64,000 bases of DNA, from assembly GCF_003074055.1 (NCBI RefSeq), contig NZ_CP029043.1, positions 6,316,501 through 6,380,500 on the forward strand, given 5' to 3'. Source of the stretch: Streptomyces nigra (GTDB lineage: Bacteria; Actinomycetota; Actinomycetes; Streptomycetales; Streptomycetaceae). Position numbers and translations under genes: made by a program. Below, piece after piece: positions 26,357-37,780 of this stretch. Numbering within the stretch: the stretch's first letter is position 1; every line of letters starts with the position of its first letter. The notes under the pieces were generated by a model. It made no database searches, was not told the origin of the DNA, and was given only the letters and a program-made list of their open reading frames with translations.

Positions 26357-27642
26357 CAGAAGGTCACCCCCAGGTGCTTGGCGATGCGCCGGCACTTGCC
26401 CATGGCGTCCTCCCAGGCCTTCGCGGGGTCCTTGCCGAGGACGCCGACGTTCTTGATCTCGTCCCGGATCGGCTGCCCGAGCGCGATGTCGTAGGGGCTG
26501 TTGAAGGCGACCGGGATCTTCTCCGCGGCCGGCCCGAAGACGTCCATGGTGATCTGCCCGCCGAAGAACGGGTCCGGCTCCCGCAGCTTCGGCATCCCGT
26601 ACGACGCCGGGGTCGACGGGAACAGACCGGCGTCGACGAAGCCCTGCGCCTGGTTCCGCGCGTCGAGCATCCAGCTGATGATCTCGAACGCCCGCTCGGG
26701 CTCCCGGCACGCCTTCGTGATCGCCAGGAAGGAGCCGCCGACGTTGGACGGGCCGCCCGGGCAGTCGGCCACCCGCCAGCGGCCCTTCGTCTTCGGATAG
26801 GCGAGCTTGAGGTCGCCCGCGGCCCAGGAGGCGTTGAGCTGACTGGGCAGCGTGCCCTTCTCGGTGGCCGAGATGGAGTCGGGGGTGCCCGCCACGATGT
26901 CCGACACGATGCCGCGCCGCTTGGCCTCCACGGCCCGGTCCCAGCAGGCGCGCACATGCGGGCCGTCCCCGATGAAGTGCCGGTCCTCGTCGACGAACCG
27001 GGTGGTGCCCTGCCCGATCGACATCTCGAAGACGCTGACGACGTCGGTCAGGATGTAGGTGCCGGGCAGTCGCTTCTTCAGCCGCTCACCGGCCGCGAAG
27101 AACTTCTCCCAGGTGTCCAGCTCCCGCGAGACGTCCGCGGCTTCGTGGGGCAGGCCGCCCCGCTCGTAGACGGCGGGCTGGTAGTAGTGCACGACCGGGC
27201 CGACGTCGATGGGCAGACCGATGAGGCTGCCGTCCGGCGCGACGGCCTGCTGCCACTTCCAGTCCAGGTACCGGTCCTTGAGCTTCTCGGCGCCGAGTGT
27301 GCGCAGGTCCACGAACTGGTCGGCGTTCGGGAGGTAGGACGCCATGTCCTCGCCCCGCAGCCCGGCGATGTCCGGGATGTGGGCCCGGCCGGCCAGCGTG
27401 GTGATCAGCTTGGAGCGGTAGTAGCCGCCGATCTGGATGGCGTCGAGGTCCACGGAGCCGCCGTACCGCGCCTTGGCCTTTTTCACGACCGTGTCGCTCA
27501 GGCCGCCGCTCCAGTACCACAGGACCATGTTCCGGCCGGTGGAGCCGGTCGGTACGGCACAGCCGGACGCCAGGCCGCCCAGCGCGGTGGCGGCCGTACC
27601 GGCCAGGCCCGCGCGCAGCAGGCCTCTTCGTGAGAGCCGCAC
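26356..27642 (-). CDS. Sugar-binding lipoprotein of ABC importer
   Basis: 428 residues from a GTG that gives VRLSRRGLLRAGLAG, a twin-arginine signal followed by a lipobox-like LASGC. A cluster-1 solute-binding fold follows (NMVLWYWSGG to the end). A second GTG three codons upstream is possible. The protein would be exported folded by Tat and tethered outside the membrane to deliver an oligosaccharide to the two permeases. The presence of beta-galactosidase in the same operon suggests a galactose-containing ligand. Confidence 0.88.
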   Translation of the reverse strand: MRLSRRGLLRAGLAGTAATALGGLASGCAVPTGSTGRNMVLWYWSGGLSDTVVKKAKARYGGSVDLDAIQIGGYYRSKLITTLAGRAHIPDIAGLRGEDMASYLPNADQFVDLRTLGAEKLKDRYLDWKWQQAVAPDGSLIGLPIDVGPVVHYYQPAVYERGGLPHEAADVSRELDTWEKFFAAGERLKKRLPGTYILTDVVSVFEMSIGQGTTRFVDEDRHFIGDGPHVRACWDRAVEAKRRGIVSDIVAGTPDSISATEKGTLPSQLNASWAAGDLKLAYPKTKGRWRVADCPGGPSNVGGSFLAITKACREPERAFEIISWMLDARNQAQGFVDAGLFPSTPASYGMPKLREPDPFFGGQITMDVFGPAAEKIPVAFNSPYDIALGQPIRDEIKNVGVLGKDPAKAWEDAMGKCRRIAKHLGVTF

Positions 27643-27704
27643 AGCTCCCACCGCCTTTCGGATCTGTTCGGGACTTCGCAGGGAGGGGGTGTGGGGTGGG
27701 TGGG

Positions 27705-28724
27705 TCAGTGCCGCGGTGCGGGCGGGGTGACGGGCGGATACGCGACCGGCGGCCCGGGGTCGTCCGGGAGCCGGTCGGCGAGGAAGCCGTACGCCTTCCG
27801 CAGTCCGGGGTCGGTCAGGGAGCGCCACCAGCGGTCGACGCCGTACCAGCCGGGCGCCGCGAGCGCCCCGCCCGGGTGGCCGACCGAGAGGCCGGCGGCG
27901 AGGACGGCGAAGCGCAGACGCTCCTCCAGCGGCCAGCCGCCGAGGGAGGCCGCGACGAAGCTCGCCCCGAAGACGTCCCCGGCACCCGTCGGGTCGAGGA
28001 CATCGATGTCAAGGGCGGGCACGTCGGCGTACTCGCCGGTCGTCTGGTCCACGGCGACGGCGCCCCGGCCGCCGCGGGTCACCACGGCCACCGGCACCAG
28101 TTCGGCGAGCTCCTTCAGCGCGGCGGACGCGCTGCCGGTGCGGGTGTACGCCATGGCCTCGGCCTCGTTGGGGAGGAACGCGTGGCACAGGGAGAGCTGG
28201 TCGAGGAGATCCCGGGGCCACTGTCCCGTGGCGTCCCAGCCGACGTCGGCGTACACCTGGGTGCCGTGCGCGGCGGCCTCGGCGAGCCAGGCGCGGGGCT
28301 CCGGCTCCAGATGCACGAGGGCCGTGCGCGCCGGGGGCGGGTCGGCCATCAGCGCGTCCTGGCTGTACGGGGGTTCCTGGCCGTGCGTGACGAGGGCCCG
28401 GTCGCCGCCGTAGGCCAGGGAGACGGTGACCGGGGTGGGCCGGCCGCCGGCCGTGCGGGACAGCGAGAGGTCGATGCCCTCCTGGGCGCCGAGGACGTCC
28501 CGGCAGTGGACGCCGTACAGGTCGTCGCCGAAGACGGTCGCGAGCGAGGTGCGCAGACCGAGGCGGGCGGCGGCGACCGCGAGGTTGGCGATGCCGCCGG
28601 GGCCGCAGCCCATGCCCTCCGTCCAGACCTCCTCGCCCGGGGTGGGCGGTCCGCCGAGCCCGGTGAGGACGAGGTCGTAGAAGAGCAGCCCGGTCAGCAG
28701 CACATCGGGCCGGTCGTCGTCCAC
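27705..28724 (-). CDS. PfkB-family carbohydrate kinase
   Basis: 339 residues of the ribokinase/PfkB family. GGIANLAVAAARLG occupies the substrate-binding position and DPTGAGDVFGASF is the ATP/catalytic signature with Asp as base. It phosphorylates a sugar or sugar acid in the cytoplasm. As first gene of the minus-strand operon and divergent from the DeoR regulator, it probably phosphorylates the monosaccharide released by the cluster's glycosidases. The substrate is not predictable from the motif. Confidence 0.9.
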   Translation of the reverse strand: MDDDRPDVLLTGLLFYDLVLTGLGGPPTPGEEVWTEGMGCGPGGIANLAVAAARLGLRTSLATVFGDDLYGVHCRDVLGAQEGIDLSLSRTAGGRPTPVTVSLAYGGDRALVTHGQEPPYSQDALMADPPPARTALVHLEPEPRAWLAEAAAHGTQVYADVGWDATGQWPRDLLDQLSLCHAFLPNEAEAMAYTRTGSASAALKELAELVPVAVVTRGGRGAVAVDQTTGEYADVPALDIDVLDPTGAGDVFGASFVAASLGGWPLEERLRFAVLAAGLSVGHPGGALAAPGWYGVDRWWRSLTDPGLRKAYGFLADRLPDDPGPPVAYPPVTPPAPRH

Positions 28725-28773
28725 GGATGCGTCCTCTCGCTCGGAGCTCCCCCGGAGGAGAGATCGTCAGAAC

Positions 28774-28863
28774 TGTTCATTTCGGTGACCGGAATCGTGC
28801 GCCGCTCGGCGCGATTGGTCAATACCCGAGCAGAAATGAGCATGGCGTTGATTGAAAATGACG
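28774..28863. promoter_or_regulatory. Three GAAATGA repeats, probable DeoR operators
   Basis: TGTTCATTTC (28774-28783, reading GAAATGAACA on minus), GAAATGAGCA (28833-28842) and GAAAATGACG (28854-28863) share one core and lie between the divergent pfkB and deoR starts. The third covers the deoR start codon. The arrangement suggests that the DeoR protein represses both its own operon and the pfkB-ABC-lacZ operon. Confidence 0.65.
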
Positions 28864-29643
28864 AGTAGTGTTCACGCCGTGCTGGCAGAACGACGACACC
28901 AACTCATCCTGCGGGCCCTGCGCTCCGGCGGGCCCGCGGCCGTGACCGATCTCTCGGAGCAACTGGGCGTCAGCCCCGCCACCGTCCGGCGCGACCTGGT
29001 CAAGCTGGAGGAGGACGGCTTGCTCACCCGGGTGCACGGCGGCGCCGTGGCGGACGAGGGCGACCAGCCCTTCGCCGAGGTCGCCGAGGTGCGGGTGCCC
29101 GAGAAGGACGCCATAGCGGCGCACGCGGCCGCGATGGTCGAGGACGGTCAGTCGGTGCTGCTGGACATCGGCACCACGGCCTTCCGGCTGGCCCGGCAGC
29201 TGCACGGCCGCCGCCTCACCGTGATCACCAGCAATCTGGTGGTCTACGAGGAACTCGCCGACGACGACGGCATCGAGCTGGTGCTGCTCGGCGGCATGGT
29301 CCGCCGCGAGTACCGCTCCCTCGTCGGCTTCCTCACCGAGGACAACCTCCGCCAGCTCCACGCCGACTGGGTCTTCCTCGGCACCAGCGGAGTGCGGCCC
29401 GGCGGGCAGGTGATGGACACGACCGTCGTCGAGGTACCGGTGAAACGGGCCATGATCAAGGCCGGCGCCAAGGTCGTCCTGCTCGCGGACGCGACGAAGT
29501 TCCCCGGCCAGGGCATGGCCAAGGTGTGCGGTCCCGAGGACCTGGACGTGGTGGTGACGAACGCGCCGGTCGACACGGCGACACGGTCCTCCTTCGAGGA
29601 GGCCGGCGTCGAGGTCGTCGTGGCGGGAAAGGTGCAGACGTGA
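28858..29643 (+). CDS. DeoR-family transcriptional repressor
   Basis: 261 residues from the ATG at 28858; a GTG at 28879 giving VLAERRHQLIL is the main alternative. The N-terminal winged helix has VTDLSEQLGVSPATVRRDL, the DeoR signature, and the effector domain includes DIGTTAFRLARQL and VLLADATKF. DeoR effectors are usually phosphosugars, which fits control by the product of the adjacent PfkB kinase. The stop overlaps the GTG of the GH4 gene (GTGA). Confidence 0.92.
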   Translation: MTSSVHAVLAERRHQLILRALRSGGPAAVTDLSEQLGVSPATVRRDLVKLEEDGLLTRVHGGAVADEGDQPFAEVAEVRVPEKDAIAAHAAAMVEDGQSVLLDIGTTAFRLARQLHGRRLTVITSNLVVYEELADDDGIELVLLGGMVRREYRSLVGFLTEDNLRQLHADWVFLGTSGVRPGGQVMDTTVVEVPVKRAMIKAGAKVVLLADATKFPGQGMAKVCGPEDLDVVVTNAPVDTATRSSFEEAGVEVVVAGKVQT

Positions 29644-30983
29644 GGCTGACGATTCTGGGCGGCGGAGGATTCCGCGTACCGCTCGTGTACGGCGCGCTCC
29701 TGACGGACCACGCCGAGGGCCGGGTCACCCGGGTCGTGCTGCACGACCTGGACGCCGGCCGGCTGGACGCCGTGACCCGGGTGCTCGCCGAACAGGCCGC
29801 CGGGGTGCCCGACGCCCCCGAGGTCACCGCCACCACCGACCTCGACGAGGCGCTGCGCGGCGCCGACTTCGTCTTCTCCGCGATCCGCGTCGGCGGCCTG
29901 GAGGGCCGCGCGAACGACGAACGGGTCGCGCTCGCCGAGGGCGTCCTCGGCCAGGAGACGGTCGGCGCGGGCGGCATCGCCTACGGCCTGCGCACGGTCC
30001 CGGTCGCCGTCGACATCGCGCGCCGCGTGGCCCGGCTCGCGCCCGACGCCTGGGTCATCAACTTCACCAATCCCGCCGGACTGGTCACCGAGGCCATGTC
30101 CCGCCACCTCGGCGACCGCGTCATCGGCATCTGCGACTCCCCGGTCGGCCTCGGCCGCCGTATCGCCCGCGTGCTCGGCGTGAAGAACCCCGGTGAGGCG
30201 TGGATCGACTACGTCGGCCTCAACCACCTCGGCTGGGTGCGCGGCCTGCGCGTCGCCGGCCGGGACGAACTCCCGCGCCTGCTCGCCGATACGGAGCTGC
30301 TCGGCTCCTTCGAGGAGGGCAAGCTCTTCGGCACCGACTGGCTGCGCTCGCTCGGCGCCATCCCCAACGAGTATCTGCACTACTACTACTTCAACCGGGA
30401 GGCCGTGCGCGCCTATCAGGAGGCCGAGCGGACCCGCGGCGCCTTCCTGCGCGACCAGCAGGCCGGGTTCTACGACCGCATGCGCGACCCGGACGCCCCC
30501 GCCCTGGAGGTCTGGGACCGCACCCGCGCCGAGCGCGAGGCCACCTACATGGCGGAGAACCGGGAGACGGCCGGCGCCGGCGAACGCGACGCCGACGACC
30601 TGTCCGGAGGGTACGAGAAGGTGGCGCTCGCGCTGATGCGGGCCATCGCGCGGGACGAGCGCACCACCCTGATCCTCAACGTCCGCAACCAGCACACCCT
30701 GTCGGTGCTCGACGCCGACGCCGTCATCGAGGTGCCCTGCCTGGTCGACGCCAACGGCGCCCACCCGGTCGCCGTCGCCCCGCTGCCCGACCACGCCACC
30801 GGCCTCGTCTGCTCGGTCAAGGCCGTCGAACGCGAGGTGCTGGCCGCCGCCGAGTCCGGCTCGCGCACCACGGCCGTCAAGGCGTTCGCGCTGCACCCCC
30901 TGGTCGACTCGGTGGGCGTGGCCCGCCGCCTGGTCGAGGGCTACACCTCCGTCCACCCGGGCCTCGCCTACCTCACCCAATAA
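29640..30983 (+). CDS. GH4-family NAD- and metal-dependent glycosidase
   Basis: 447 residues from GTG 29640. The N-terminal NAD motif is ILGGGGFR; then come GGIAYGLRTVP, NFTNPAG, the metal-binding C165 in ICDSPVG and H196 in GLNHLGW. GH4 enzymes cleave by an oxidation-elimination mechanism and need NAD and Mn. Automatic annotation would say 6-phospho-beta-glucosidase, but the C-D-S-P motif is not the C-N-(I/V)-P I associate with that activity. No PTS that would supply a phosphorylated disaccharide is nearby. Specificity is left open. Confidence 0.88.
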   Translation: MRLTILGGGGFRVPLVYGALLTDHAEGRVTRVVLHDLDAGRLDAVTRVLAEQAAGVPDAPEVTATTDLDEALRGADFVFSAIRVGGLEGRANDERVALAEGVLGQETVGAGGIAYGLRTVPVAVDIARRVARLAPDAWVINFTNPAGLVTEAMSRHLGDRVIGICDSPVGLGRRIARVLGVKNPGEAWIDYVGLNHLGWVRGLRVAGRDELPRLLADTELLGSFEEGKLFGTDWLRSLGAIPNEYLHYYYFNREAVRAYQEAERTRGAFLRDQQAGFYDRMRDPDAPALEVWDRTRAEREATYMAENRETAGAGERDADDLSGGYEKVALALMRAIARDERTTLILNVRNQHTLSVLDADAVIEVPCLVDANGAHPVAVAPLPDHATGLVCSVKAVEREVLAAAESGSRTTAVKAFALHPLVDSVGVARRLVEGYTSVHPGLAYLTQ

Positions 30984-31018
30984 TTCCGCCCCCGTTCTCT
31001 GCCTCCCTGGAGACCCTG

Positions 31019-34066
<3,048 letters not shown>

Positions 34067-34080
34067 CCTCTGGGAAACAC

Positions 34081-34130
34081 CTTCGGGCCGGCCGGCCGCC
34101 ACCCCCGTGACAGCGCCGGCCGGCCCGAAG
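34081..34130 (+). terminator. Strong hairpin after the GH38 gene
   Basis: CTTCGGGCCGGCCGGC (34081-34096) is perfectly complementary to GCCGGCCGGCCCGAAG (34115-34130) with an 18-base loop. It starts 14 bp beyond the GH38 stop and should end the deoR-GH4-GH38 transcript. Confidence 0.85.
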
Positions 34131-34142
34131 CCCCCGTGCTTC

Positions 34143-34193
34143 CCCCCGTCGGTCCCCCGTGATCCCCCGTGATTCCCCCGTAGGACCCCCCGT
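34143..34193. repeat. C-rich short repeats, about 11-bp period
   Basis: Five copies of CCCCCGT occur at roughly helical-turn spacing, with linkers such as CGG, GAT and AGGA. It lies between two terminator hairpins and has no coding potential I can support. Confidence 0.5.
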
Positions 34194-34236
34194 CGGCCTT
34201 GCTCAGTGTCATGAGCGCGCGAGGGGCCGTCTGATA

Positions 34237-34272
34237 CACCCACGCCGGAAGATTCTTTCTCCGGCGTGGGTG
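34237..34272 (-). terminator. Hairpin after the chitinase remnant
   Basis: CACCCACGCCGGA (34237-34249) pairs perfectly with TCCGGCGTGGGTG (34260-34272) across a 10-base AT-rich loop. It follows the minus-strand chitinase remnant and looks like that gene's original terminator. Confidence 0.75.
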
Positions 34273-34307
34273 ATCTCGCGTGGGCGATCGGTGTGGGTGA
34301 TCGGGAC

Positions 34308-34738
34308 TCAGCCGGTGAAGCCGGCCGTGATCGACGTGAACTGCCAGGTGCTCTGGCTGATGCCGGAGCAGTTGCTCGTCACACCGCCGCCCGGGCAGGG
34401 CCGGTCGCGGTTGACCGACCAGAACGCGAGCCGCGCGATGTGCTTGGAGTTCGCCCAGTCGCGGATCAGCGTCCAGGTCCCGGGCGAGGTCAGCTCCTGC
34501 TGGTCGGACAGCCCGTTCATGCCGGAGATGCCGAGGTGGGCGGAGGCGGTGGCGTCGTCCCAGCCGAACGTCGACTTCAGCTTGGTCTTCAGCCCCTCGG
34601 CCGCGCTCACGGTGCTGCCGTACATGTCGGCGCCGCCGCCGAAGTCGAACGGCATGATCGTGAAGACGTCGATGTCCGCGTTCAGCGCCTTGGCCTGCTC
34701 GATCAGCCGGTTGCCGCAGGTGCTGAGAGGTGCGCTGA
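34308..34738 (-). pseudogene. Truncated GH18 chitinase (C-terminal fragment)
   Basis: The minus-strand frame reads APLSTCGNRLIEQAKALNAD, then IDVFTIMPFDFGGGADMYG and finally STWQFTSITAGFTG, the last third of a Streptomyces family-18 chitinase. The catalytic D-x-x-D-x-D-x-E segment and all upstream domains are missing. Homology stops abruptly near 34735, and the sequence passes directly into a chitinase-type promoter with no start codon or signal peptide. A single internal deletion that kept promoter, 3' end and terminator explains this best. Confidence 0.85.
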
Positions 34739-34740
34739 AC

Positions 34741-34798
34741 AAAATGGTATGGACCAATTCCGCTGTCAAGCACTCACGCGGGATTGGTCCATACCGAT
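34741..34798 (-). promoter_or_regulatory. Chitinase promoter with paired DasR/chi-type operators
   Basis: On minus, TTGACA (34764-34769) is followed 17 bases later by CATTTT (34741-34746), a good vegetative promoter. Two copies of ATTGGTCCATACCNNT flank it: 34743-34758 (minus) and 34783-34798 (plus), 14 of 16 identical. They resemble the TGGTC-x-x-x-ACCA repeats of chitinase promoters and DasR sites. The promoter now drives only the chitinase remnant. Confidence 0.7.
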
Positions 34799-34826
34799 GG
34801 CATACCGCCGGGGTCCTGCAGGCGTC

Positions 34827-35954
34827 CTACAGAGGCAGAGCCGCCCCGGTCTGGACGGAGCCGGGCTGCGCGGGCGCGGGCACCGCGGGGAGCAGCGGCG
34901 CCTCCGTCTCCGGGCGCTGCTGCGGGATCGACACCGGACGCAGCGGACGCGGACCCGCGACCACCGTGTAGTCCTGACCCAGGAACGGCGGGGTCACCGT
35001 GCCCGGGTCCTCACCGAGTGCCAGCTGCACGGCCAGCCACGGCACGTTCACCCCGCACAGCGACAGCTGGTGCAGCCCGCCCGCCGGACGGGTGTTGACG
35101 TCCATCAGCACCGGGGTGTCGCCGAACATCCGGAACTGCACATTGGACAGATAGTGCAGCCCGAAGCCCTCCACGACCAGCCGTGCCGGCTCCAGCCACT
35201 GGTCCTGCAGGGTGAAGCCGCGCCGGCGCCCGTTCTTGACCCGGCCGATCGCCAGCCGCACCCGGTTGTCCGGGCCGGTCAGGCAGTCCACCGACACCTC
35301 CGGCTGCTCCAGGCGCGGCATCACCAGCCAGTCCACCGGCTCCTCGGACCGCCGCAGCGCGTCCAGGACCAGGTCCAGCTGCACATAGGGCGTCGGGAAG
35401 CCGCTGAGGTGCGTCAGCGAGAACGGGGAGCGGGTGATCATCCGGAAGCCGACACCGCCCGCGCCGGACGCCGGCTTGAAGCACGCCCGGTGCCCGCCCG
35501 CCTCCAACTCCTCGACGGCGGCGAGGAGTTCGTCGGCGTCACGGACCCGGAACCACGGCGGCACCGGCACCCCGACCGCCTGGACGGCCTCGTACGCGAC
35601 GACCTTGTCCTGGAAGACGGCCACGGCCTCGGGCGGCGGCGCCAGCAGCGCGGTGCCGATCGCCTCGAACTCCGCGCGATGCGCGACGATCGCCGACTGG
35701 TGCAGCCGCGGCACGAAGACGTCGATGCCGCGGCGCCGGCACTGGGCGAGGGCGTACTCGACGTATCCGGCGGGGGACAGGCCCTCGGGCTCCAGCTCCG
35801 CGGTGTCGGCGGCGGCCAGCACGGGGGAGTCGGCGTCCCCGTGCGTCGCATGGATCTCCACCGCTCTGTCGCTGGGATTTCTGCGGAGCTGATCCATGAA
35901 GAACACGTTCTCCGCGTACGTGCGGTTGAGCCAGACGCGTACGCGAGAGACCAT
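34827..35954 (-). CDS. ATP-grasp domain protein
   Basis: 375 residues from ATG 35954, with AAAGGA upstream. The middle holds an ATP-grasp fold: lid and nucleotide strands around ACFKPASGAGGVGFRM, and a Mg-binding end DTPVLMDVNTRPAGGLHQ. ATP-grasp enzymes activate a carboxylate as acyl phosphate and join it to an amine or thiol. Substrates are unknown. It is divergent from the metallophosphoesterase-PPTase pair, an arrangement I recall from other streptomycetes. The C-terminal tail is Pro-rich and probably disordered. Confidence 0.85.
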   Translation of the reverse strand: MVSRVRVWLNRTYAENVFFMDQLRRNPSDRAVEIHATHGDADSPVLAAADTAELEPEGLSPAGYVEYALAQCRRRGIDVFVPRLHQSAIVAHRAEFEAIGTALLAPPPEAVAVFQDKVVAYEAVQAVGVPVPPWFRVRDADELLAAVEELEAGGHRACFKPASGAGGVGFRMITRSPFSLTHLSGFPTPYVQLDLVLDALRRSEEPVDWLVMPRLEQPEVSVDCLTGPDNRVRLAIGRVKNGRRRGFTLQDQWLEPARLVVEGFGLHYLSNVQFRMFGDTPVLMDVNTRPAGGLHQLSLCGVNVPWLAVQLALGEDPGTVTPPFLGQDYTVVAGPRPLRPVSIPQQRPETEAPLLPAVPAPAQPGSVQTGAALPL

Positions 35955-36216
35955 GCAGGCCGTCCTTTCGGGGTTCGCGGGCACGGCGAAGCGGCCCGTG
36001 CCCGGGCAGGGAGGATGGAGGTACACCGAACCGCCCCTGGCGAAGGGTGTCGCGGCGGTGGTGTCGGGGCGATCATACGACCTTCAACGGGTGCCGCGTG
36101 CAACGTACGTGTTACGGATTCCGCCACCGCCCGGGCGGGCGGCCGGCCCGGCCTTGTCGGCGGTGCACAGCCTGTGTTCTCGTGGTGTCCATCGGGTGAT
36201 CGGGGGAGGGGCGAGG

Positions 36217-37086
36217 GTGACGTCGACGGCCGCGGGGATGGGGCAGTTGCTGGCCGTCAGCGATCTGCACATCGGGTACGAGGAGAATCGCGCCCTCGTG
36301 GAGGGCATGCGCCCCGGCACCGACGACGACTGGCTGCTGGTCGCCGGCGATGTCGCGGAGACCGTGGACGACGTCACCTGGGCGCTGAAGACGCTCGCCG
36401 GCCGCTTCCGCCGGGTCGTCTGGGTCCCCGGCAACCACGAGCTGTGGACGCACCCCAAGGACTCCGTCACGCTGCGCGGCACCGCCCGCTACGAGCACCT
36501 CGTCGAGGTGTGCCGGGACCTCGGCGTGACCACGCCCGAGGACCCCTACCCCGTCTGGGACGGCCCCGGCGGCCCGGTCGCCGTCGCCCCGCTCTTCCTC
36601 CTCTACGACTACTCCTTCCTGCCCGCCGGCTGCGCGACCAAGGAGGAGGGCCTGGAGTACGCGCACGGCACCGGCGTCGTCTGCAGCGACGAGTTCCTGC
36701 TGCACCCCGACCCCTACCCGACCCGGGACGCGTGGTGCGAGGCCCGGGTCGCCGCGACCGAACGCCGGCTCGCCGCCCTCCCCGAGGACCTGCCCACCGT
36801 CCTCGTCAACCACTATCCGCTGCACCGGCACCCCACCGACGTCCTCTGGTACCCCGAGTTCGCCATGTGGTGCGGCACCACCCGGACCGCCGACTGGCAC
36901 CGCCGCTTCCGCGTCGCCGCCATGGTGTACGGCCACCTCCACATCCCGCGGACCACCTGGCACGAGGGCGTCCGCTTCGAGGAGGTCTCCGTCGGCTACC
37001 CCCGCGAGTGGCGCCGCCGACCGGAACCACCGGGCCGGCTGCGCCGTGTGCTGCCCGCACCGGCCGGGGAGGGCACGGCCCGTTGA
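36217..37086 (+). CDS. Metallophosphoesterase
   Basis: 289 residues from GTG 36217, preceded by GGGGGAGGGGCGAGG; an ATG seven codons later is possible. All calcineurin-like metal motifs are in order: SDLHIGYEEN, GDVAET, GNHELW, LVNHYPLH and GHLHIPR. It hydrolyses a phosphomono- or diester; the substrate is unknown. Its stop overlaps the PPTase start (TTGA), so the two are made together. A link to 4'-phosphopantetheine turnover is only a guess from that pairing. Confidence 0.9.
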   Translation: MTSTAAGMGQLLAVSDLHIGYEENRALVEGMRPGTDDDWLLVAGDVAETVDDVTWALKTLAGRFRRVVWVPGNHELWTHPKDSVTLRGTARYEHLVEVCRDLGVTTPEDPYPVWDGPGGPVAVAPLFLLYDYSFLPAGCATKEEGLEYAHGTGVVCSDEFLLHPDPYPTRDAWCEARVAATERRLAALPEDLPTVLVNHYPLHRHPTDVLWYPEFAMWCGTTRTADWHRRFRVAAMVYGHLHIPRTTWHEGVRFEEVSVGYPREWRRRPEPPGRLRRVLPAPAGEGTAR

Positions 37087-37757
37087 TCGAGGAACTGCTG
37101 ACGGACGACACGGTCGGCGTCGAGACGTACGGCGACGAGGAGCACCCGCCGCTCTACCCCGAGGAGGAGGCGGTCGTCGCCCGCGCGGTCGACAAGCGCC
37201 GCCGCGAGTTCACCGCCGTACGCTCCTGCGCGCGCCGCGCCATGGTGAAGCTCGGGGTGCCCCCGCGGGCCGTGCTCCCCGGCGAGCGCGGCGCCCCCGG
37301 CTGGCCGCCCGGTCTCATCGGCAGCATGACCCACTGCGACGGGTACGCCGCCGCCGCGCTGGCCCGCGCCGCCGACCTGGCCTCGCTCGGCATCGACGCC
37401 GAGACCCACCAGCCGCTCCCGGACGGGGTGCTGGACGCCGTCGCGCTGCCCGCTGAGACGGAGCGGCTGCGCCGGCTCGCCGCCGAGCACCCCGCGATCC
37501 ACTGGGACCGGCTCCTGTTCAGCGCCAAGGAGTCCGTCTACAAGGCGTGGTTCCCCCTCACCGGACGGTGGCTGGACTTCTCCGAGGCCGACATCGACAT
37601 CTCGGCCGGAGACACCGATCCGCGCGCGGGCCGGTTCGGCGCCCGGCTCCTCGTGCCGGGACCGGTGGTCGGCGGGCGCCGGATCGAGCGGTTCGAGGGC
37701 CGCTGGACCGTCGGGCGGGGGCTGATGGCGACAGCGGTGACCGTGCCGCACACCTGA
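37083..37757 (+). CDS. 4'-Phosphopantetheinyl transferase, Sfp type
   Basis: 224 residues starting from TTG. Sfp-family motifs are present: SMTHCDGYAAAAL, the Mg-binding G103-I-D-A-E107, and WDRLLFSAKESVYKAW (141-156) with E150 and the catalytic Lys. It transfers phosphopantetheine from CoA to carrier proteins of polyketide or peptide synthases, in trans, since none lie nearby. The rare TTG start overlaps the upstream stop codon. The S. coelicolor homologue is, from memory, SCO6673. Confidence 0.93.
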   Translation: MIEELLTDDTVGVETYGDEEHPPLYPEEEAVVARAVDKRRREFTAVRSCARRAMVKLGVPPRAVLPGERGAPGWPPGLIGSMTHCDGYAAAALARAADLASLGIDAETHQPLPDGVLDAVALPAETERLRRLAAEHPAIHWDRLLFSAKESVYKAWFPLTGRWLDFSEADIDISAGDTDPRAGRFGARLLVPGPVVGGRRIERFEGRWTVGRGLMATAVTVPHT

Positions 37758-37780
37758 CCCCCGGCGTCGGCCGCTCCCTG

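Noticed and set aside
34143..34193. Replication-origin iterons
   Set aside because: Short C-rich units between two terminators, with no initiator gene or AT-rich tract.
34308..34769. Small intact gene starting at TTG 34769
   Set aside because: That TTG is the -35 hexamer of the old chitinase promoter; the frame has no ribosome site or signal peptide.
34266..37757. 1163-codon plus-strand frame through the ATP-grasp gene
   Set aside because: High-GC shadow of the minus-strand ATP-grasp and the phosphoesterase; real coding starts at the TTG of the PPTase.
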